NCBI GenBank assembly: GCA_937934295.1
Contig: CALHAI010000017.1
Location: 1-52,494, forward strand
Direction of reading: 5' to 3'
Source of the DNA: an uncultured Blastocatellia bacterium
GTDB taxonomy: Bacteria; Acidobacteriota; Blastocatellia; HR10
Length of the DNA stretch: 52,494 nt
In this document: in pieces, positions 34,327-46,718 of the stretch
Position numbering within the stretch: position 1 is the first letter of the stretch
How the letters are laid out: every line of letters starts with the position of its first letter
The notes under the pieces: model-generated
Databases searched by the model: none
The model's input: only the letters and a program-made list of their open reading frames with translations
Told to the model about the DNA's origin: nothing
Program-made: the position numbers and the translations under genes

Positions 34327-35697
34327 TCAGCGCCTCATCTCTTTGGCCGAGAGCGCTCGCGATGCCTCATTGGGCGGGAGGTCGAGCGCCGACCAGACAT
34401 CGGCAGCGCGAATCACCTCGGGCAACTCCTTCACGGTTGTGAGCACGAAGCCTTCGGTTTGTGCTCGCCGCAAATTCCCATGTGTGGCGCGCAAGATGGC
34501 GAAGAGATCGAAGACGTCGCTGCCATCGTAATAGCCGTCTTCGAGACTCACGAGCACGCTGGCCGGATAGCGGACAGAGCTGGTGAGCCCTTCCCAAAGG
34601 CGGCGGAGGGCATCCGGATAGCTATGCGCGTGCGTGGCCGCGAAGAGATCGGCATCGGTGACGAATCCCTCGTCATCCATCCCCCCTTCGGCGCGCAATC
34701 GGTCGAGGATCGGCATGAGGAGCAGTGGGTCTCCCGTGAACGTGAGGTAGCGATAGCGATCGCCGCGCCGTTCGATGCGCGCGCGCCCGCGCGGGCCGAC
34801 GACGTAGACCATGCCGTTTCGATGGTACGCGACGAGGTCCACGCCGGGGACAAGCGCCAGCACCTCCGCCACGCGCGGCTCCTGCGCTTCGGCGATGTAG
34901 AACACGGCGCAGCCGACGAGCCCGTAGCGCGGCTGCACGACGCTGCGCTCACCTTCCAACCGATTCCCGAGCCGAAAGCCCTCGGCGCGCAGCGCCTCTT
35001 GCAGTTCGGCGCGCCGGTAGCGCGCGAAGAGATTCCCGTGATCGGAGAAGAGCGTGATGTGCACCCGCCCCCCGAACTCGATGAAGAGCTGTTCCAACTT
35101 CTGATCCAAAGTCACGAGGAACCGCCGCAGTAATCCCTCGCCGCCCAGATGCGCCAGTGGATCGGTCGCGCTCACGTAGGCGATGAAGAGCTCATCGGAG
35201 GAGCGCTTGAAGCGTCCCAGCGCTTTCTGAAGGGAGAGCTGGGCATCGAGCCATGCGCTCAGCGGCGGCGCGGCGTATTCGAGCGTCATCGTCACGCCCG
35301 AGGGGTGATAGTCGAACAATTCTCGAAATGTCCCCTCGATGAATGTGCGCCGGCGGAAGCGCTGCCAAAATCCTCCTCGCAGGGCGTTCGTCGTCGGATC
35401 GTAGTAGTAGTCCTCGTATCCCGGCGAGGGGGGAGCGCCGAGCGGTTTCAGGATCTCGATGAAGGCCGGATTAGTGAGCGTGGGGAACGGCGCGATCAGC
35501 CGCGCAGGGCGGTGGAAGAAGGCGAAATGCCCTTCGCGCATCAACGCCTCGACGAGCGCGTATCCGACGCCGTCGAGCGAGAGGATGAGGTGGCGGACCG
35601 AGTCGGGCCCGGGGCGCCTCGTTCGATGCTCAGTGTGTTCAGGACCACGCATCACGATTCCCAGCAGGAGGATGCTTAGTAAGGACCACCGTGCCAT
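34327..35697 (-). CDS. Alkaline-phosphatase-superfamily protein (type I phosphodiesterase-like)
   Basis: 456 residues with a signal peptide (WSLLSILLLGIVMRG). Metal-binding motifs are partly visible: LILSLDGVGYALVEAL (Asp), PFPTLTNPAFIEILKPLG (Thr nucleophile candidate), AYVSATDPLAHLGG (Asp, His), TLFSDHGNLFARY (Asp-His) and ILRATHGNLRRA (His). This is the same pattern as the ENPP gene at 8376-10004 but with low overall similarity. Substrate unknown. It lies 26 nt after alaS in the same direction and may be co-transcribed with it. Confidence 0.82.
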   Translation of the reverse strand: MARWSLLSILLLGIVMRGPEHTEHRTRRPGPDSVRHLILSLDGVGYALVEALMREGHFAFFHRPARLIAPFPTLTNPAFIEILKPLGAPPSPGYEDYYYDPTTNALRGGFWQRFRRRTFIEGTFRELFDYHPSGVTMTLEYAAPPLSAWLDAQLSLQKALGRFKRSSDELFIAYVSATDPLAHLGGEGLLRRFLVTLDQKLEQLFIEFGGRVHITLFSDHGNLFARYRRAELQEALRAEGFRLGNRLEGERSVVQPRYGLVGCAVFYIAEAQEPRVAEVLALVPGVDLVAYHRNGMVYVVGPRGRARIERRGDRYRYLTFTGDPLLLMPILDRLRAEGGMDDEGFVTDADLFAATHAHSYPDALRRLWEGLTSSVRYPASVLVSLEDGYYDGSDVFDLFAILRATHGNLRRAQTEGFVLTTVKELPEVIRAADVWSALDLPPNEASRALSAKEMRR

Positions 35698-35723
35698 GCG
35701 GCCAGTTCCATGTGGGACTCGCC

Positions 35724-38390
<2,667 letters not shown>

Positions 38391-38451
38391 CCCTATTCCC
38401 TCGTGCGGGGACCCTCCAATGTAAGCCTTCGGCGAGTCCCTGAACCCTCAA

Positions 38452-38480
38452 AGGATAGCCTAAAATCCATCCGCCGACAA
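38452..38480 (-). promoter_or_regulatory. Promoter candidate of alaS
   Basis: Minus strand TTGTCG (38475-38480), 17-nt spacer, TATCCT (38452-38457). Both hexamers match 4 of 6. Predicted leader about 55 nt. Confidence 0.42.
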
Positions 38481-38627
38481 CGGGCGTGGGTCGATGCCAC
38501 AAGAAGGACATTCGAATGCTTTCCTCCCGCCGCTTCCTCTGCGCGGGGGCTTTTTGTACCGGAGGATGTAACCGACCCAATGGGGTGGGCGTCTTTTAGG
38601 GGCGAGCACACGCGGAGAGAGGGCGCT

Positions 38628-40268
38628 ATGGAGATCTCGCGACGGCAGTTCTTGCGATACTGCGGCGTGACGACGGTCACGCTGACCACGGTGAGGGAGT
38701 GGCCGCTCAGCGCGGTGGCCGAGGTCTCGGCGCGGACGCTCCTTGTGACAGATTGGAAGGAGTTGGCTGACATCGCCTTGGAGACGGCGCGGCGGATGGG
38801 CGCGAGTTACGCCGATATCCGCATCGTTCGCTCGCGGCGGGAGACGATCGCCGTAGGTCCGGGAGGCGGTGGTGGGTTGGGCGCGTTCTTCGCCGAGGAG
38901 GAAGCGGGGCGCGATCAGCGCCCGACGCGCGTCGCCCGCTCAGAGAGCCTGGGCTTCGGTGTGCGTGTCCTCTACAACGGGACGTGGGGATTTTCGGCCA
39001 GCCCCATGATCACCTCCGATGAGATCCGGCGCATCACGGCCGAAGCGGTCGCCATCGCGCGCGCCAATGCTGCGATCAACACGGCACGCGTGCGCTTGGC
39101 CCCGGTGAAGGCATACCGCGAGATCTGGCAGACGCCGATCGTGAAGAATCCCTTCGATGTGAGCGTGGAGGAGAAGATCGCTCTCCTTGTCCGAGTGGAT
39201 GAGCTCGGGCGGAAGGTCAAAGGCGTCGCGCGCGTCGCCACCTCGCTCGCCTTCGTGCATGAGCACAAACGCTTCGCTTCGACCGAAGGCTCCTACATTG
39301 AGCAGCACATCTACCACACGCTGCCCCAACTCACGGTCACGGCCATGCGGCGCGACGTGGGCGCGCGCCCGGAAGTCGCCACGCGCAATGCCTTCATCCC
39401 CCCGCAGAGCATCGGATACGAATACGTCGAGCAGTTGAAGTGGGAGGAGATCACCGAGCAGATCGCCCAGGAGGCCGTCGAGATGCTCTCGGCCAAGGAG
39501 GTACAGCCCGGACGGTATACGTTGCTCATCGCCCCCTCGAATCTCTATCTCACGATCCACGAGACGATCGGGCATTCGACGGAGTTGGACCGCGTCCTCG
39601 GTTATGAGGCGAATTTCGCCGGGACGAGCTTCCTCACGCTGGATAAGCTCGGAAAGTATCGCGTCGGATCGAAGATCGTCAATTTCGTCGCCGATCGCAC
39701 GATGCCCGGAGGATTGGCGACCGTCGGCTATGACGATGACGGCGTGCCTGCACAGCGCTGGCACGTGATTCGAGAAGGCATCCTCGTCGGCTATCAGACG
39801 ACGCGCGAGCTGGCGCACGTCGTTCGGGAGAATTTCTCGCGCGGCTGCAGCTATGCCGATAGCTGGAGCTCCATGCCGATCCCCCGCATGCCCAACGTCT
39901 GGCTCGAACCCGGAAAAGACCGGCTCAGTCCCGAGGAGTTGATCGCCGACACCAAAGAGGGCATTTTGATAGAAGGGCGCGGCAGCTACTCGATTGATCA
40001 GCAGCGGCTCAACTTCCAATTCGGCGGTAACGCCTTCTGGGAGATCAAAAACGGGAAGAAGGTCGGCCTGCTCCGCAACGTCGTCTATCAATCCTACACG
40101 CCCGAATTCTGGAACTCCTGCGATGCGATCTGCGGCCAAGAATATTGGATCAATCAAGGCACGCCCGGAGATGGCAAGGGCGAGCCGCAGCAGACCAATA
40201 GCGTCAGCCATGGCTGCGCCATGGCACGCTTCCGCAACATCACCGTCTTCAATTCAGGGGGGGTGTGA
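38628..40268 (+). CDS. tldD: TldD-family zinc metallopeptidase with twin-arginine signal
   Basis: 546 residues. The N-terminus MEISRRQFLRYCGVTTVTLT is an excellent Tat signal (SRRQFL), so unlike classical cytoplasmic TldD this protein should be exported folded. The metallopeptidase motif HETIGH is at residues 311-316, with Glu a few residues later in HSTEL; these give the zinc ligands. A Gly-rich loop at ~78-85 (GPGGGGGLGAFF) is unusual. TldD usually works as a heterodimer with TldE (PmbA), here directly downstream (3-nt gap), and processes RiPP-type or unstructured peptides. The start ATG 38628 follows CGGAGAGAGGG; the same frame is open to 36900 as the antisense of alaS and is not believed there. 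Confidence 0.93.
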   Translation: MEISRRQFLRYCGVTTVTLTTVREWPLSAVAEVSARTLLVTDWKELADIALETARRMGASYADIRIVRSRRETIAVGPGGGGGLGAFFAEEEAGRDQRPTRVARSESLGFGVRVLYNGTWGFSASPMITSDEIRRITAEAVAIARANAAINTARVRLAPVKAYREIWQTPIVKNPFDVSVEEKIALLVRVDELGRKVKGVARVATSLAFVHEHKRFASTEGSYIEQHIYHTLPQLTVTAMRRDVGARPEVATRNAFIPPQSIGYEYVEQLKWEEITEQIAQEAVEMLSAKEVQPGRYTLLIAPSNLYLTIHETIGHSTELDRVLGYEANFAGTSFLTLDKLGKYRVGSKIVNFVADRTMPGGLATVGYDDDGVPAQRWHVIREGILVGYQTTRELAHVVRENFSRGCSYADSWSSMPIPRMPNVWLEPGKDRLSPEELIADTKEGILIEGRGSYSIDQQRLNFQFGGNAFWEIKNGKKVGLLRNVVYQSYTPEFWNSCDAICGQEYWINQGTPGDGKGEPQQTNSVSHGCAMARFRNITVFNSGGV

Positions 40269-40271
40269 GCA

Positions 40272-41789
40272 ATGCGAGGAAGGACACGAACGCGACGCGC
40301 CGTTCTCGGCCTCGAGGGATTCCCGTGGCAGGACCGCGTCCGGTCCTCCGGAGCGGGACCCGCGCGAGGGATCTCGGAGTTCCTGCTCGACCGCGAGCAG
40401 GTCCGACGCCTGATGGAGATGGTCCTCTCGCTCTCGTCGTCGAAGGAGACGGTCGTCCTCGTCCGTCGGACCTATGCTACGCATCTCCGAGCGGCCTTCA
40501 ATGCCATCACGACAAGTGGATCCATCTACACGACGACGGTGACCGTGGGGCTCGTGCTGGGGAATCGGCTCGGTGTGGCGACGAGCGAGGAGATCAGCGA
40601 AGCGGCTTTGCGGAAAGTGGTGAAGGAAGCCGCGGAGAACGCGCGCTCGGAGTGGTTCGGGATACCGCTTTCTGAGGAGCGCGAGCCCTTGCCCGGGCCC
40701 CAGCAGTATCTCCCGATCTCGGCCTTCTTCGAGAGTACGATGCGGGCGACGCCCGAAGCGCGAGCGGATCGAATGCGGCGCGTGTTGGCGGCCGCTCAAG
40801 CGAAGAATCTCGTCGCCGCAGCCTTCCTGACGACGAGTGCGGGGATCGTCGCCGTCGCCAATAGCGCAGGCCTGTTCGCTTTTCATGCCTCGACCGACGC
40901 GCAGATCTCCATGACGTTCCGGACCAAGGATGGGAGCGGTTCGGGCTGGGCAGCTACCAGCGCGCGCAACTTCGAGGAGCTAGACGTCGAGGAGGCGGCT
41001 CGGATCGCCGCCGAGAAGGCGATCCGTTCGGTGAACCCCCGCGAACTGCCCCCCGGCGATTACACGGTCATTTTGGAGCCGGATGCGTTCGCCGACATGG
41101 GGCCGAACGTGACCGCCCTCTTAGCGGGGCGACGCGGTGGTGGGGGGGGAGTCTTCGGGCCGGATCTCTCGCTGCTGCCGGCCGAGCGCGTTGAAGTGGG
41201 GAAGCGCATTACGAACCCCCTCTATACGCTGCGGAGCGATCCGACGCATCCGAAGCTGCTCGGCATGCCGTTCTCCCTTGTGGGAGGAGGATTCGGTGGC
41301 GGCTTCGGCGGCGGTGGGCTCGGCGCAGGGGTCGCACTGCTCCAGGCTGGCCGCCCCACGCGAAAGCTCACGTGGATCGAGAAGGGCATCGTACGGAATC
41401 TCATCCTCTCTCCGGCGCAAGCGCGACGCGAGAATCGGGAGCCAACTCCCGTGCCGACGAGCCTCATCATCGAGGGTGGGGAGGGGACTTTGGAGGACCT
41501 CATCCGCAAGACTGATCGCGCGCTCTTGGTCACGCGCTTCTGGTACATCCGCGCGCTCAATCCCATCCTGGGAACGAGCACGGGCCTGACGCGCGACGGT
41601 CTGTTTCTGGTTGAAAACGGCGAGATCACATATCCGGTCAAGAACTTCCGCTTCAACGAGAGTTGGCGCACCGTCGTCGAGAATACGGAAGCGATGACGG
41701 CTCCCTATAAGCGCGTTCGCGAGGCCCTCTATCCAGCCGTGCGCACGCGTGCCTTCACCTTCAGCAGCGGCTCCGACGCCATCGAATAG
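40272..41789 (+). CDS. TldE/PmbA-like partner of TldD
   Basis: 505 residues of the TldD/TldE fold but without HExxH, so it is the non-catalytic partner. Features: VLVRRTYATHLRAAFNAITT, VAVANSAGLFAFHASTDAQI, and the Gly-rich stretches LAGRRGGGGGVFGP (~285-298) and GGGFGGGFGGGGLGAG (~337-352). The N-terminus has a TRRAVLG sequence that mimics a twin-arginine motif, but no hydrophobic core follows, so an own signal is doubtful; co-export with TldD (hitchhiking) is possible. The ATG at 40272 follows GGGGGGGTGAG. It precedes the TonB receptor by 46 nt. Confidence 0.86.
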   Translation: MRGRTRTRRAVLGLEGFPWQDRVRSSGAGPARGISEFLLDREQVRRLMEMVLSLSSSKETVVLVRRTYATHLRAAFNAITTSGSIYTTTVTVGLVLGNRLGVATSEEISEAALRKVVKEAAENARSEWFGIPLSEEREPLPGPQQYLPISAFFESTMRATPEARADRMRRVLAAAQAKNLVAAAFLTTSAGIVAVANSAGLFAFHASTDAQISMTFRTKDGSGSGWAATSARNFEELDVEEAARIAAEKAIRSVNPRELPPGDYTVILEPDAFADMGPNVTALLAGRRGGGGGVFGPDLSLLPAERVEVGKRITNPLYTLRSDPTHPKLLGMPFSLVGGGFGGGFGGGGLGAGVALLQAGRPTRKLTWIEKGIVRNLILSPAQARRENREPTPVPTSLIIEGGEGTLEDLIRKTDRALLVTRFWYIRALNPILGTSTGLTRDGLFLVENGEITYPVKNFRFNESWRTVVENTEAMTAPYKRVREALYPAVRTRAFTFSSGSDAIE

Positions 41790-41835
41790 CGCGTGAAACT
41801 GGGGCCGAGCTGAGGCGCGAGAAAAGGGGGGGAGA

Positions 41836-44769
41836 ATGGTGCGGGGGACACGAGACGGATCGAATCCAAAGCCCTTCTTCCGGGCGTGGTCCCGGTGGAT
41901 GGGCATGCTCCTTTTGATGGGTGCAGTGAACCTTCAGGGGCTCGCTCAAGGGGGGCACTCCGCCCCCCTGGAGTTACGGGGGATCGTCGTGGATCCAAGC
42001 GGAGCGATCATCCTCGGCGCCGAGGTCGTGCTCCGGGACGCCCAAGGGCAAGTGCAGCGACATGTCACGGATGCCAGCGGAGAGTTTCGCTTCGGCCCCT
42101 TGATGCCGGGGATATACAGCCTGCGAGTCACGGCCGAAGGGTTCGCGCCTTACGAAGAACCGGCACTCATTTTGGAGCCCGGCCCTGCCGGAACAACACG
42201 CGTCAGGCGCGAGGAGACGGTCCTGCCTCATCCGCTCACGATCCTCTTGGAGATTTTGATCACCGAGCGCATGGAAGTGACCGAGGAGACGCGCGTCTCG
42301 GTCGAGCCGGATACGAACCTCTCGGCGATCGTGCTCCGTGGAGAGGACCTGGAGGCTTTGCCCGACGATCCGGAGGAGCTGTTGGATGTCTTGCGTCAGA
42401 TGGCCGGACCTTCGGTCGGCGCGGGCGATGTGCAAGTCTTCGTGGATGGGTTTCGCGAGAGGGGGCGTATCCCGCCGCGCCACGCGATCCGCGAGATTCG
42501 CATCAACAGCAATCCGTTCTCCGCCGAATTCCGCGAGCCCGGGCGTGGGCGCATCGAGATCCTTACGCGGCCGGGCACGGAGCTATTCCGCGTGAACGGA
42601 TTCTTCGATTTCAATGACGAAGCCCTGAACGCGCGCAATGCCTTCGCACCCGTGCGCGCTCCCCTCCAGGTCCGGCGCTACGGCGGGTTCTTGAGCGGCC
42701 CCATTCTCCGCAATCGCTCGTCGTTCTTCGCCGAGTTACAGCGGCGCGAGCTGGATGAGAACGAGACGGTGCGCGCGACCATCTTGGACCCGATGACGCT
42801 TCAGCCCACGCCGTTGGCGACGGTCGTGGAGACGCCGCAACGCGGCACGGAGGCCTCGCTCCGCAGCGAGTGGCAGCTCGGGAAAGCGCACACGCTCAGC
42901 GCCGGGTATCGGTTCTTTGAGAGTGTGAGCCGGAATCGGGGTGTCGGAGGCTTCAACCTCCCGGAACGCGCTTCGACAAGCGAGAGCCAGCAGCAGACGC
43001 TGCGCTTCTCGCTCACCTCTCTCATTCAGCGGCGCATGACCAACGAGTTGCGGTTGCAACTGAGCCGCCGCGAGTCCGGAAGCCAAGCGCTCTCAGAGAA
43101 GCCGGCTCTCATTGTCCTGGATGCCTTCAGCGGGGGAGGGAATCAGGGCGCCCTCTTCAGTCGTCAAACCAGCGATGGGTTGGAGTTCTCGAATACCTTC
43201 TCTGTGCCTTGGCGGCGCCATCTCGTGAAGATGGGCGTGCGCGCGGAGGCCGAACACCTGCAGGATGTGAATCGCTCGAATTTCGGCGGTACGTTCACCT
43301 TCTCCAGCTTGGAGCAATATCGCGACGTATTGCTCGGCGTTCCGGGCGCGCGACCGACGCAGTTCACCATCAATCGCGGCGATCCATCGGCTGCGCTCAC
43401 GCTCTGGGAGTTCGCGTTGTTCGTCCAAGACGACTGGCGCGTGCGTCCGAACGTGACGCTCTCGTTTGGGCTCCGACAGGAGTTTCAAACGCACTTGCGC
43501 GACCGACTCAACTTCGCGCCGCGATTCGGCTTTGCCTGGTCGCCGCGCAACATGCCGCGGATGGTCATTCGCGGGGGAGCGGGGATCTTCTATGACCCGC
43601 TCGACGCCAATCTCGTGCTCAACACGATTCGGTTCGACGGTCGGCGCCAGCAACAAATCATCATCCGCTCCCCGGGCTTTCCCGACCCGTTCTCCGAGGG
43701 AGAGGTGACGCTCCGCCCGACGAGCTTGCGCGTGTTGGCGCCGGATTTGGTGGCCCCCTACACGTTCCAAGGCGCGGTGGAAGTGGAGCGGGAGCTTCCA
43801 CGCGGCATCTTCGTGAACATAGGGTATTCGCGGATTCGCGGGGTGCATCTGTTTCGCTCGCGCAACATCAATGCGCCCCTGCCTGGCACGACCACGCCAC
43901 CGGACCCGACGCGCGGTCCCATCTTCCAGATTGAATCCACGGCCTATTCACTGCGCCACGAGCTGCGGGTGGGATTCCGTCGGCAGTTCAGCCGAACGTT
44001 CATGCTTTTCGGCAACTACGTGCTCTCGTCCACGAAGAACGATTCCGATGGCGCATTCTCCACGCCGGTCAATCAGTACGATGCCCGCAGCGAGTGGGGG
44101 CGCGCCAGCTTCGATTCCCGGCATTGGTTCTTCGCTGGGGGGATGATTACGCTACCTGGGAGCATTCGCGTGGCGCCGTTGGTGAGCATCCGGTCAAGCC
44201 GACCGTTCAACATCACGACCGGGCAGGACAATAATTTCGACACGATCCTCAATGATCGGCCCGCATTCGCCGATCCCACAATGCCGGGTGTCATCCGAAC
44301 GCCCTTCGGAACGTTCAATCCGAATCCGCGTCCCGGGGAGCCGATCATCCCGCGCAATTTCGGCAGTGGTCCGAGCTACCGGAACGTGGACGTGACCTTC
44401 AGTCGTACGTTCGGATTCGGTCAACCGCGCACGCGCGGCGGATGGCCACAGCTTGGTCGGCAGGAGGGAGGCATTCCGCAAGGCCCACGCGGGGCTGGCG
44501 GCGGAATGGGCCGTCCAGGGATGGGAGAACTCGGGCCGAGAGGAAGAGGGATCGGCGGACCCAGTGGTGGACCGGGCAGTGGAAGCTTCCCGGGATTTGG
44601 CGGGAGCGAATATCGCTACGGCTTCACGCTCGTCGTCCGCGCAGCGAACCTGTTGAATAACGTGAACTTCACAAGCTACAGCGGTGTGCTCACGTCGCCC
44701 TTCTTCGGGCGCGCGAATTCGGCTATGCCCGCTCGCCGCATCGAACTCCAATTGCGATTCAATTTCTGA
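41836..44769 (+). CDS. TonB-dependent receptor, Oar-like with carboxypeptidase-regulatory-like domain
   Basis: 977 residues. A signal-like N-terminus (MGMLLLMGAVNLQGLAQG) is followed by a carboxypeptidase-regulatory-like beta-sandwich (ELRGIVVDPSGAIILGAEVV, FRFGPLMPGIYSLRVTAEGF), a plug-like region, and a long barrel with many aromatic-ended strands; the last residues RRIELQLRFNF are a typical C-terminal strand. Near residues ~860-935 there is a Gly/Pro/Arg-rich insertion (GGIPQGPRGAGGGMGRPGMG) before the last barrel strands. Oar-like receptors of Acidobacteriota may take up large substrates; the ligand is unknown. No TonB or ExbBD genes are nearby. Confidence 0.9.
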   Translation: MVRGTRDGSNPKPFFRAWSRWMGMLLLMGAVNLQGLAQGGHSAPLELRGIVVDPSGAIILGAEVVLRDAQGQVQRHVTDASGEFRFGPLMPGIYSLRVTAEGFAPYEEPALILEPGPAGTTRVRREETVLPHPLTILLEILITERMEVTEETRVSVEPDTNLSAIVLRGEDLEALPDDPEELLDVLRQMAGPSVGAGDVQVFVDGFRERGRIPPRHAIREIRINSNPFSAEFREPGRGRIEILTRPGTELFRVNGFFDFNDEALNARNAFAPVRAPLQVRRYGGFLSGPILRNRSSFFAELQRRELDENETVRATILDPMTLQPTPLATVVETPQRGTEASLRSEWQLGKAHTLSAGYRFFESVSRNRGVGGFNLPERASTSESQQQTLRFSLTSLIQRRMTNELRLQLSRRESGSQALSEKPALIVLDAFSGGGNQGALFSRQTSDGLEFSNTFSVPWRRHLVKMGVRAEAEHLQDVNRSNFGGTFTFSSLEQYRDVLLGVPGARPTQFTINRGDPSAALTLWEFALFVQDDWRVRPNVTLSFGLRQEFQTHLRDRLNFAPRFGFAWSPRNMPRMVIRGGAGIFYDPLDANLVLNTIRFDGRRQQQIIIRSPGFPDPFSEGEVTLRPTSLRVLAPDLVAPYTFQGAVEVERELPRGIFVNIGYSRIRGVHLFRSRNINAPLPGTTTPPDPTRGPIFQIESTAYSLRHELRVGFRRQFSRTFMLFGNYVLSSTKNDSDGAFSTPVNQYDARSEWGRASFDSRHWFFAGGMITLPGSIRVAPLVSIRSSRPFNITTGQDNNFDTILNDRPAFADPTMPGVIRTPFGTFNPNPRPGEPIIPRNFGSGPSYRNVDVTFSRTFGFGQPRTRGGWPQLGRQEGGIPQGPRGAGGGMGRPGMGELGPRGRGIGGPSGGPGSGSFPGFGGSEYRYGFTLVVRAANLLNNVNFTSYSGVLTSPFFGRANSAMPARRIELQLRFNF

Positions 44770-44894
44770 GCTTTGGCGCTTGACTTCGAGGATGCCATGC
44801 CGACGCTTGCCTTTCGTCCCGGTCGATCGCAGAGGGATCATTGACGGGAATGACGGGGGCTTCGCTTTCTGAGCGAGCGGCTGATCCACCCCCT

Positions 44895-44920
44895 CGACGT
44901 GTCTCTCCAAAGAGACGTCG
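44895..44920 (+). repeat. Inverted repeat downstream of TonB receptor
   Basis: CGACGTGTCTCT and AGAGACGTCG pair almost perfectly (one bulged base) around a short CCA loop. There is no T-tract after it, so it is a weak terminator candidate. It may equally be an RNA-end hairpin. Confidence 0.4.
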
Positions 44921-45083
44921 AATCCTCGCCAGATACGGCAGCTGACTACCCGAATGATCCCTCCGTGTATCACCGCCGGGCCGTGAACCTGGCGAACTGA
45001 TGTGCTCCATACGCCACGGGCGCGGGAGAGAGGCGACGCCTTCTCGCGTGAGGATGTACGGGTTTTGGGACAGCGCGAGGAGA

Positions 45084-45112
45084 TTGACGGGGATCGTCGC
45101 TTGGGCTAAACT
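45084..45112 (+). promoter_or_regulatory. Promoter of secreted hypothetical gene
   Basis: TTGACG (45084-45089), 17-nt spacer, TAAACT (45107-45112, 4 of 6). Predicted leader about 80 nt, ending in AGGAGGGGAGAT before the ATG at 45200. Confidence 0.6.
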
Positions 45113-45199
45113 GACGCTCCCACAGCAGGCGAGGGGAGATGTTCGTGATGTGCGTGCTGTCTCAGACGGCACCGAGGTTCGTTGCTCAGGAGGGGAGAT

Positions 45200-46678
45200 A
45201 TGGGGAAGATCGCTTATCTCCTCATTGCCATCGCATGGCTCTTTCCAAGCTTTCGCGTGTGGGCTCCCGAGTCGCGTCAAGGTGGACCACAGGCCGAGGT
45301 GTTCCGGGCCCTTGAGGTCTACACCGTGTTGGACGCGGGCAATGACACGACAGGGAGCATCACGCGCAATAATGCGACGACGGGAGCTTTGGGCGGGACG
45401 ACAGGTTTAGAACGCGGCATCGCCGTACGGCCTGGTGATCCAACCATCGTCTATATTGCGCGCGGGGCGACCGCGGTTGGGGACGGGCGTCCGGGCGGAG
45501 TCATCGGTCTGGCAGCGATCAAGCTTCAGGAGAAGACCGATGGGGATTTCAATCCAAACACCGATCCCGATCTCCCGCTCACGTACGTGGACACGGGATT
45601 GATCGTCTCTGGCGGGCGACCGGTGGATTTCTCCTTCATCCAGGGGATCACCTACGATCCCGTGCTCGACAAGGTGTGGGTTCTCGATGGGATAGGAGCA
45701 ACCCCGCGCGTGTGGGTCTTCGATGGAGGATCGGTAGGGGGCGCGGAGAATGGCGGCGATGTGGCTCGAACGGCCGTCGCGCTGGGGATCCAGCTGGTGT
45801 TTCAGGCCAGCAATGCCTCAGGGCTTGGCGGTCGCGGTCAAGCGCTCGCCGTGCACGTGGATCCGCAGGACCGAGACCATATCTCAGTGGCCTTGGCCAT
45901 GGGAAACCACATTGAGGTGTGGGAGAGCCGAGGCGGTCTCTCCGGCCCATGGATGTTGTGGTGGGAGAGCGCTTCGGATCCGGATGGCACGGGACCGATT
46001 CCGGCTTTCGGCACGGATTCGGTGCGCGACGTGGCCTTCGATGAGAAGGGCGACGTCTGGGCAACGCACGTTCTCGCGGGAACAGCATCTAGTGACGGCA
46101 GGGGCGAGATCGTTTTCAGGGACGACGTCTGGGCAACGCACGTTCAAACGGGAACCGGTAATTATCTTCATCGCTACAGCAGCAGGGGCACAGGGCGCGG
46201 ACGCCTGGCCGATGAGACTGTCATGCTCCCGTCCCCTCCTTTTGTGCTTTGCCCTGAGGCGTTCGCGCGCGGGTTCAACAGCGCGAAGTTTTATCGTCAA
46301 GGCGAGGCGATCCTGCTCATCGCCGCGAATCGCAGTCGCGATGACGCGCGGATCGCGGTCGTTCGGTATCTCCGAGAGGGCGAGCCTGGGCGCTATAGCT
46401 TCATGCCGCTTGATGGATTTGGCAGCAACGTGAGCGAGATGCTCCAAGATGAGATACTGCACACGCTGCGCCTGAAGGGATCGGCGCGGGAGACGCAGCC
46501 CGGAGGGGGGACGCTCAACGGGTTGATGTACCTGTCGCTCCCGTACTCTTCGGCGGGCGATCTCACGCTTCAAGAGGAAGTGCTCTATCTGAACGGATTC
46601 GTGGTGGATGGGCGAAAGGGGCAGACGCTCCCGACTTCGGGCGTCATCCGGGTGAAGCTCGTGCCCTTCACACGCTGA
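45200..46678 (+). CDS. Secreted hypothetical protein, propeller-like
   Basis: 492 residues with a signal peptide (MGKIAYLLIAIAWLFPSFRV). The mature part has several strand-rich units with Asp/Gly turns (TYDPVLDKVWVLDGIGATPR, DVAFDEKGDVWATHVLAGT), reminiscent of LVIVD or BNR beta-propellers, but no family was assigned. An in-frame 22-nt repeat 72 nt apart (46051-46072 and 46123-46144) duplicates DVWATHV. Catalytic residues cannot be suggested. It is convergent with the VWA gene (40-nt gap). Confidence 0.8.
   Translation: MGKIAYLLIAIAWLFPSFRVWAPESRQGGPQAEVFRALEVYTVLDAGNDTTGSITRNNATTGALGGTTGLERGIAVRPGDPTIVYIARGATAVGDGRPGGVIGLAAIKLQEKTDGDFNPNTDPDLPLTYVDTGLIVSGGRPVDFSFIQGITYDPVLDKVWVLDGIGATPRVWVFDGGSVGGAENGGDVARTAVALGIQLVFQASNASGLGGRGQALAVHVDPQDRDHISVALAMGNHIEVWESRGGLSGPWMLWWESASDPDGTGPIPAFGTDSVRDVAFDEKGDVWATHVLAGTASSDGRGEIVFRDDVWATHVQTGTGNYLHRYSSRGTGRGRLADETVMLPSPPFVLCPEAFARGFNSAKFYRQGEAILLIAANRSRDDARIAVVRYLREGEPGRYSFMPLDGFGSNVSEMLQDEILHTLRLKGSARETQPGGGTLNGLMYLSLPYSSAGDLTLQEEVLYLNGFVVDGRKGQTLPTSGVIRVKLVPFTR
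46051..46144 (+). repeat. 22-nt direct repeat, two copies 72 nt apart, in frame
   Basis: CGACGTCTGGGCAACGCACG begins both copies (46051-46072, 46123-46144), each followed by TT; similarity weakens after that but is visible in the next ~12 nt. The offset of 72 is 24 codons, so the duplication keeps frame and repeats the DVWATHV peptide. Confidence 0.88.
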
Positions 46679-46718
46679 CTTCCGAGAGGCCCCTTTCAAT
46701 CCGCGAAGGCATTCGATC

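Larger units (their letters stand above)
44770..45199. other. 430-nt gap between TonB receptor and secreted hypothetical
   Basis: Holds the hairpin at 44895-44920 and the promoter candidate at 45084-45112. No coding frame or RNA was recognised in it. Confidence 0.55.
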
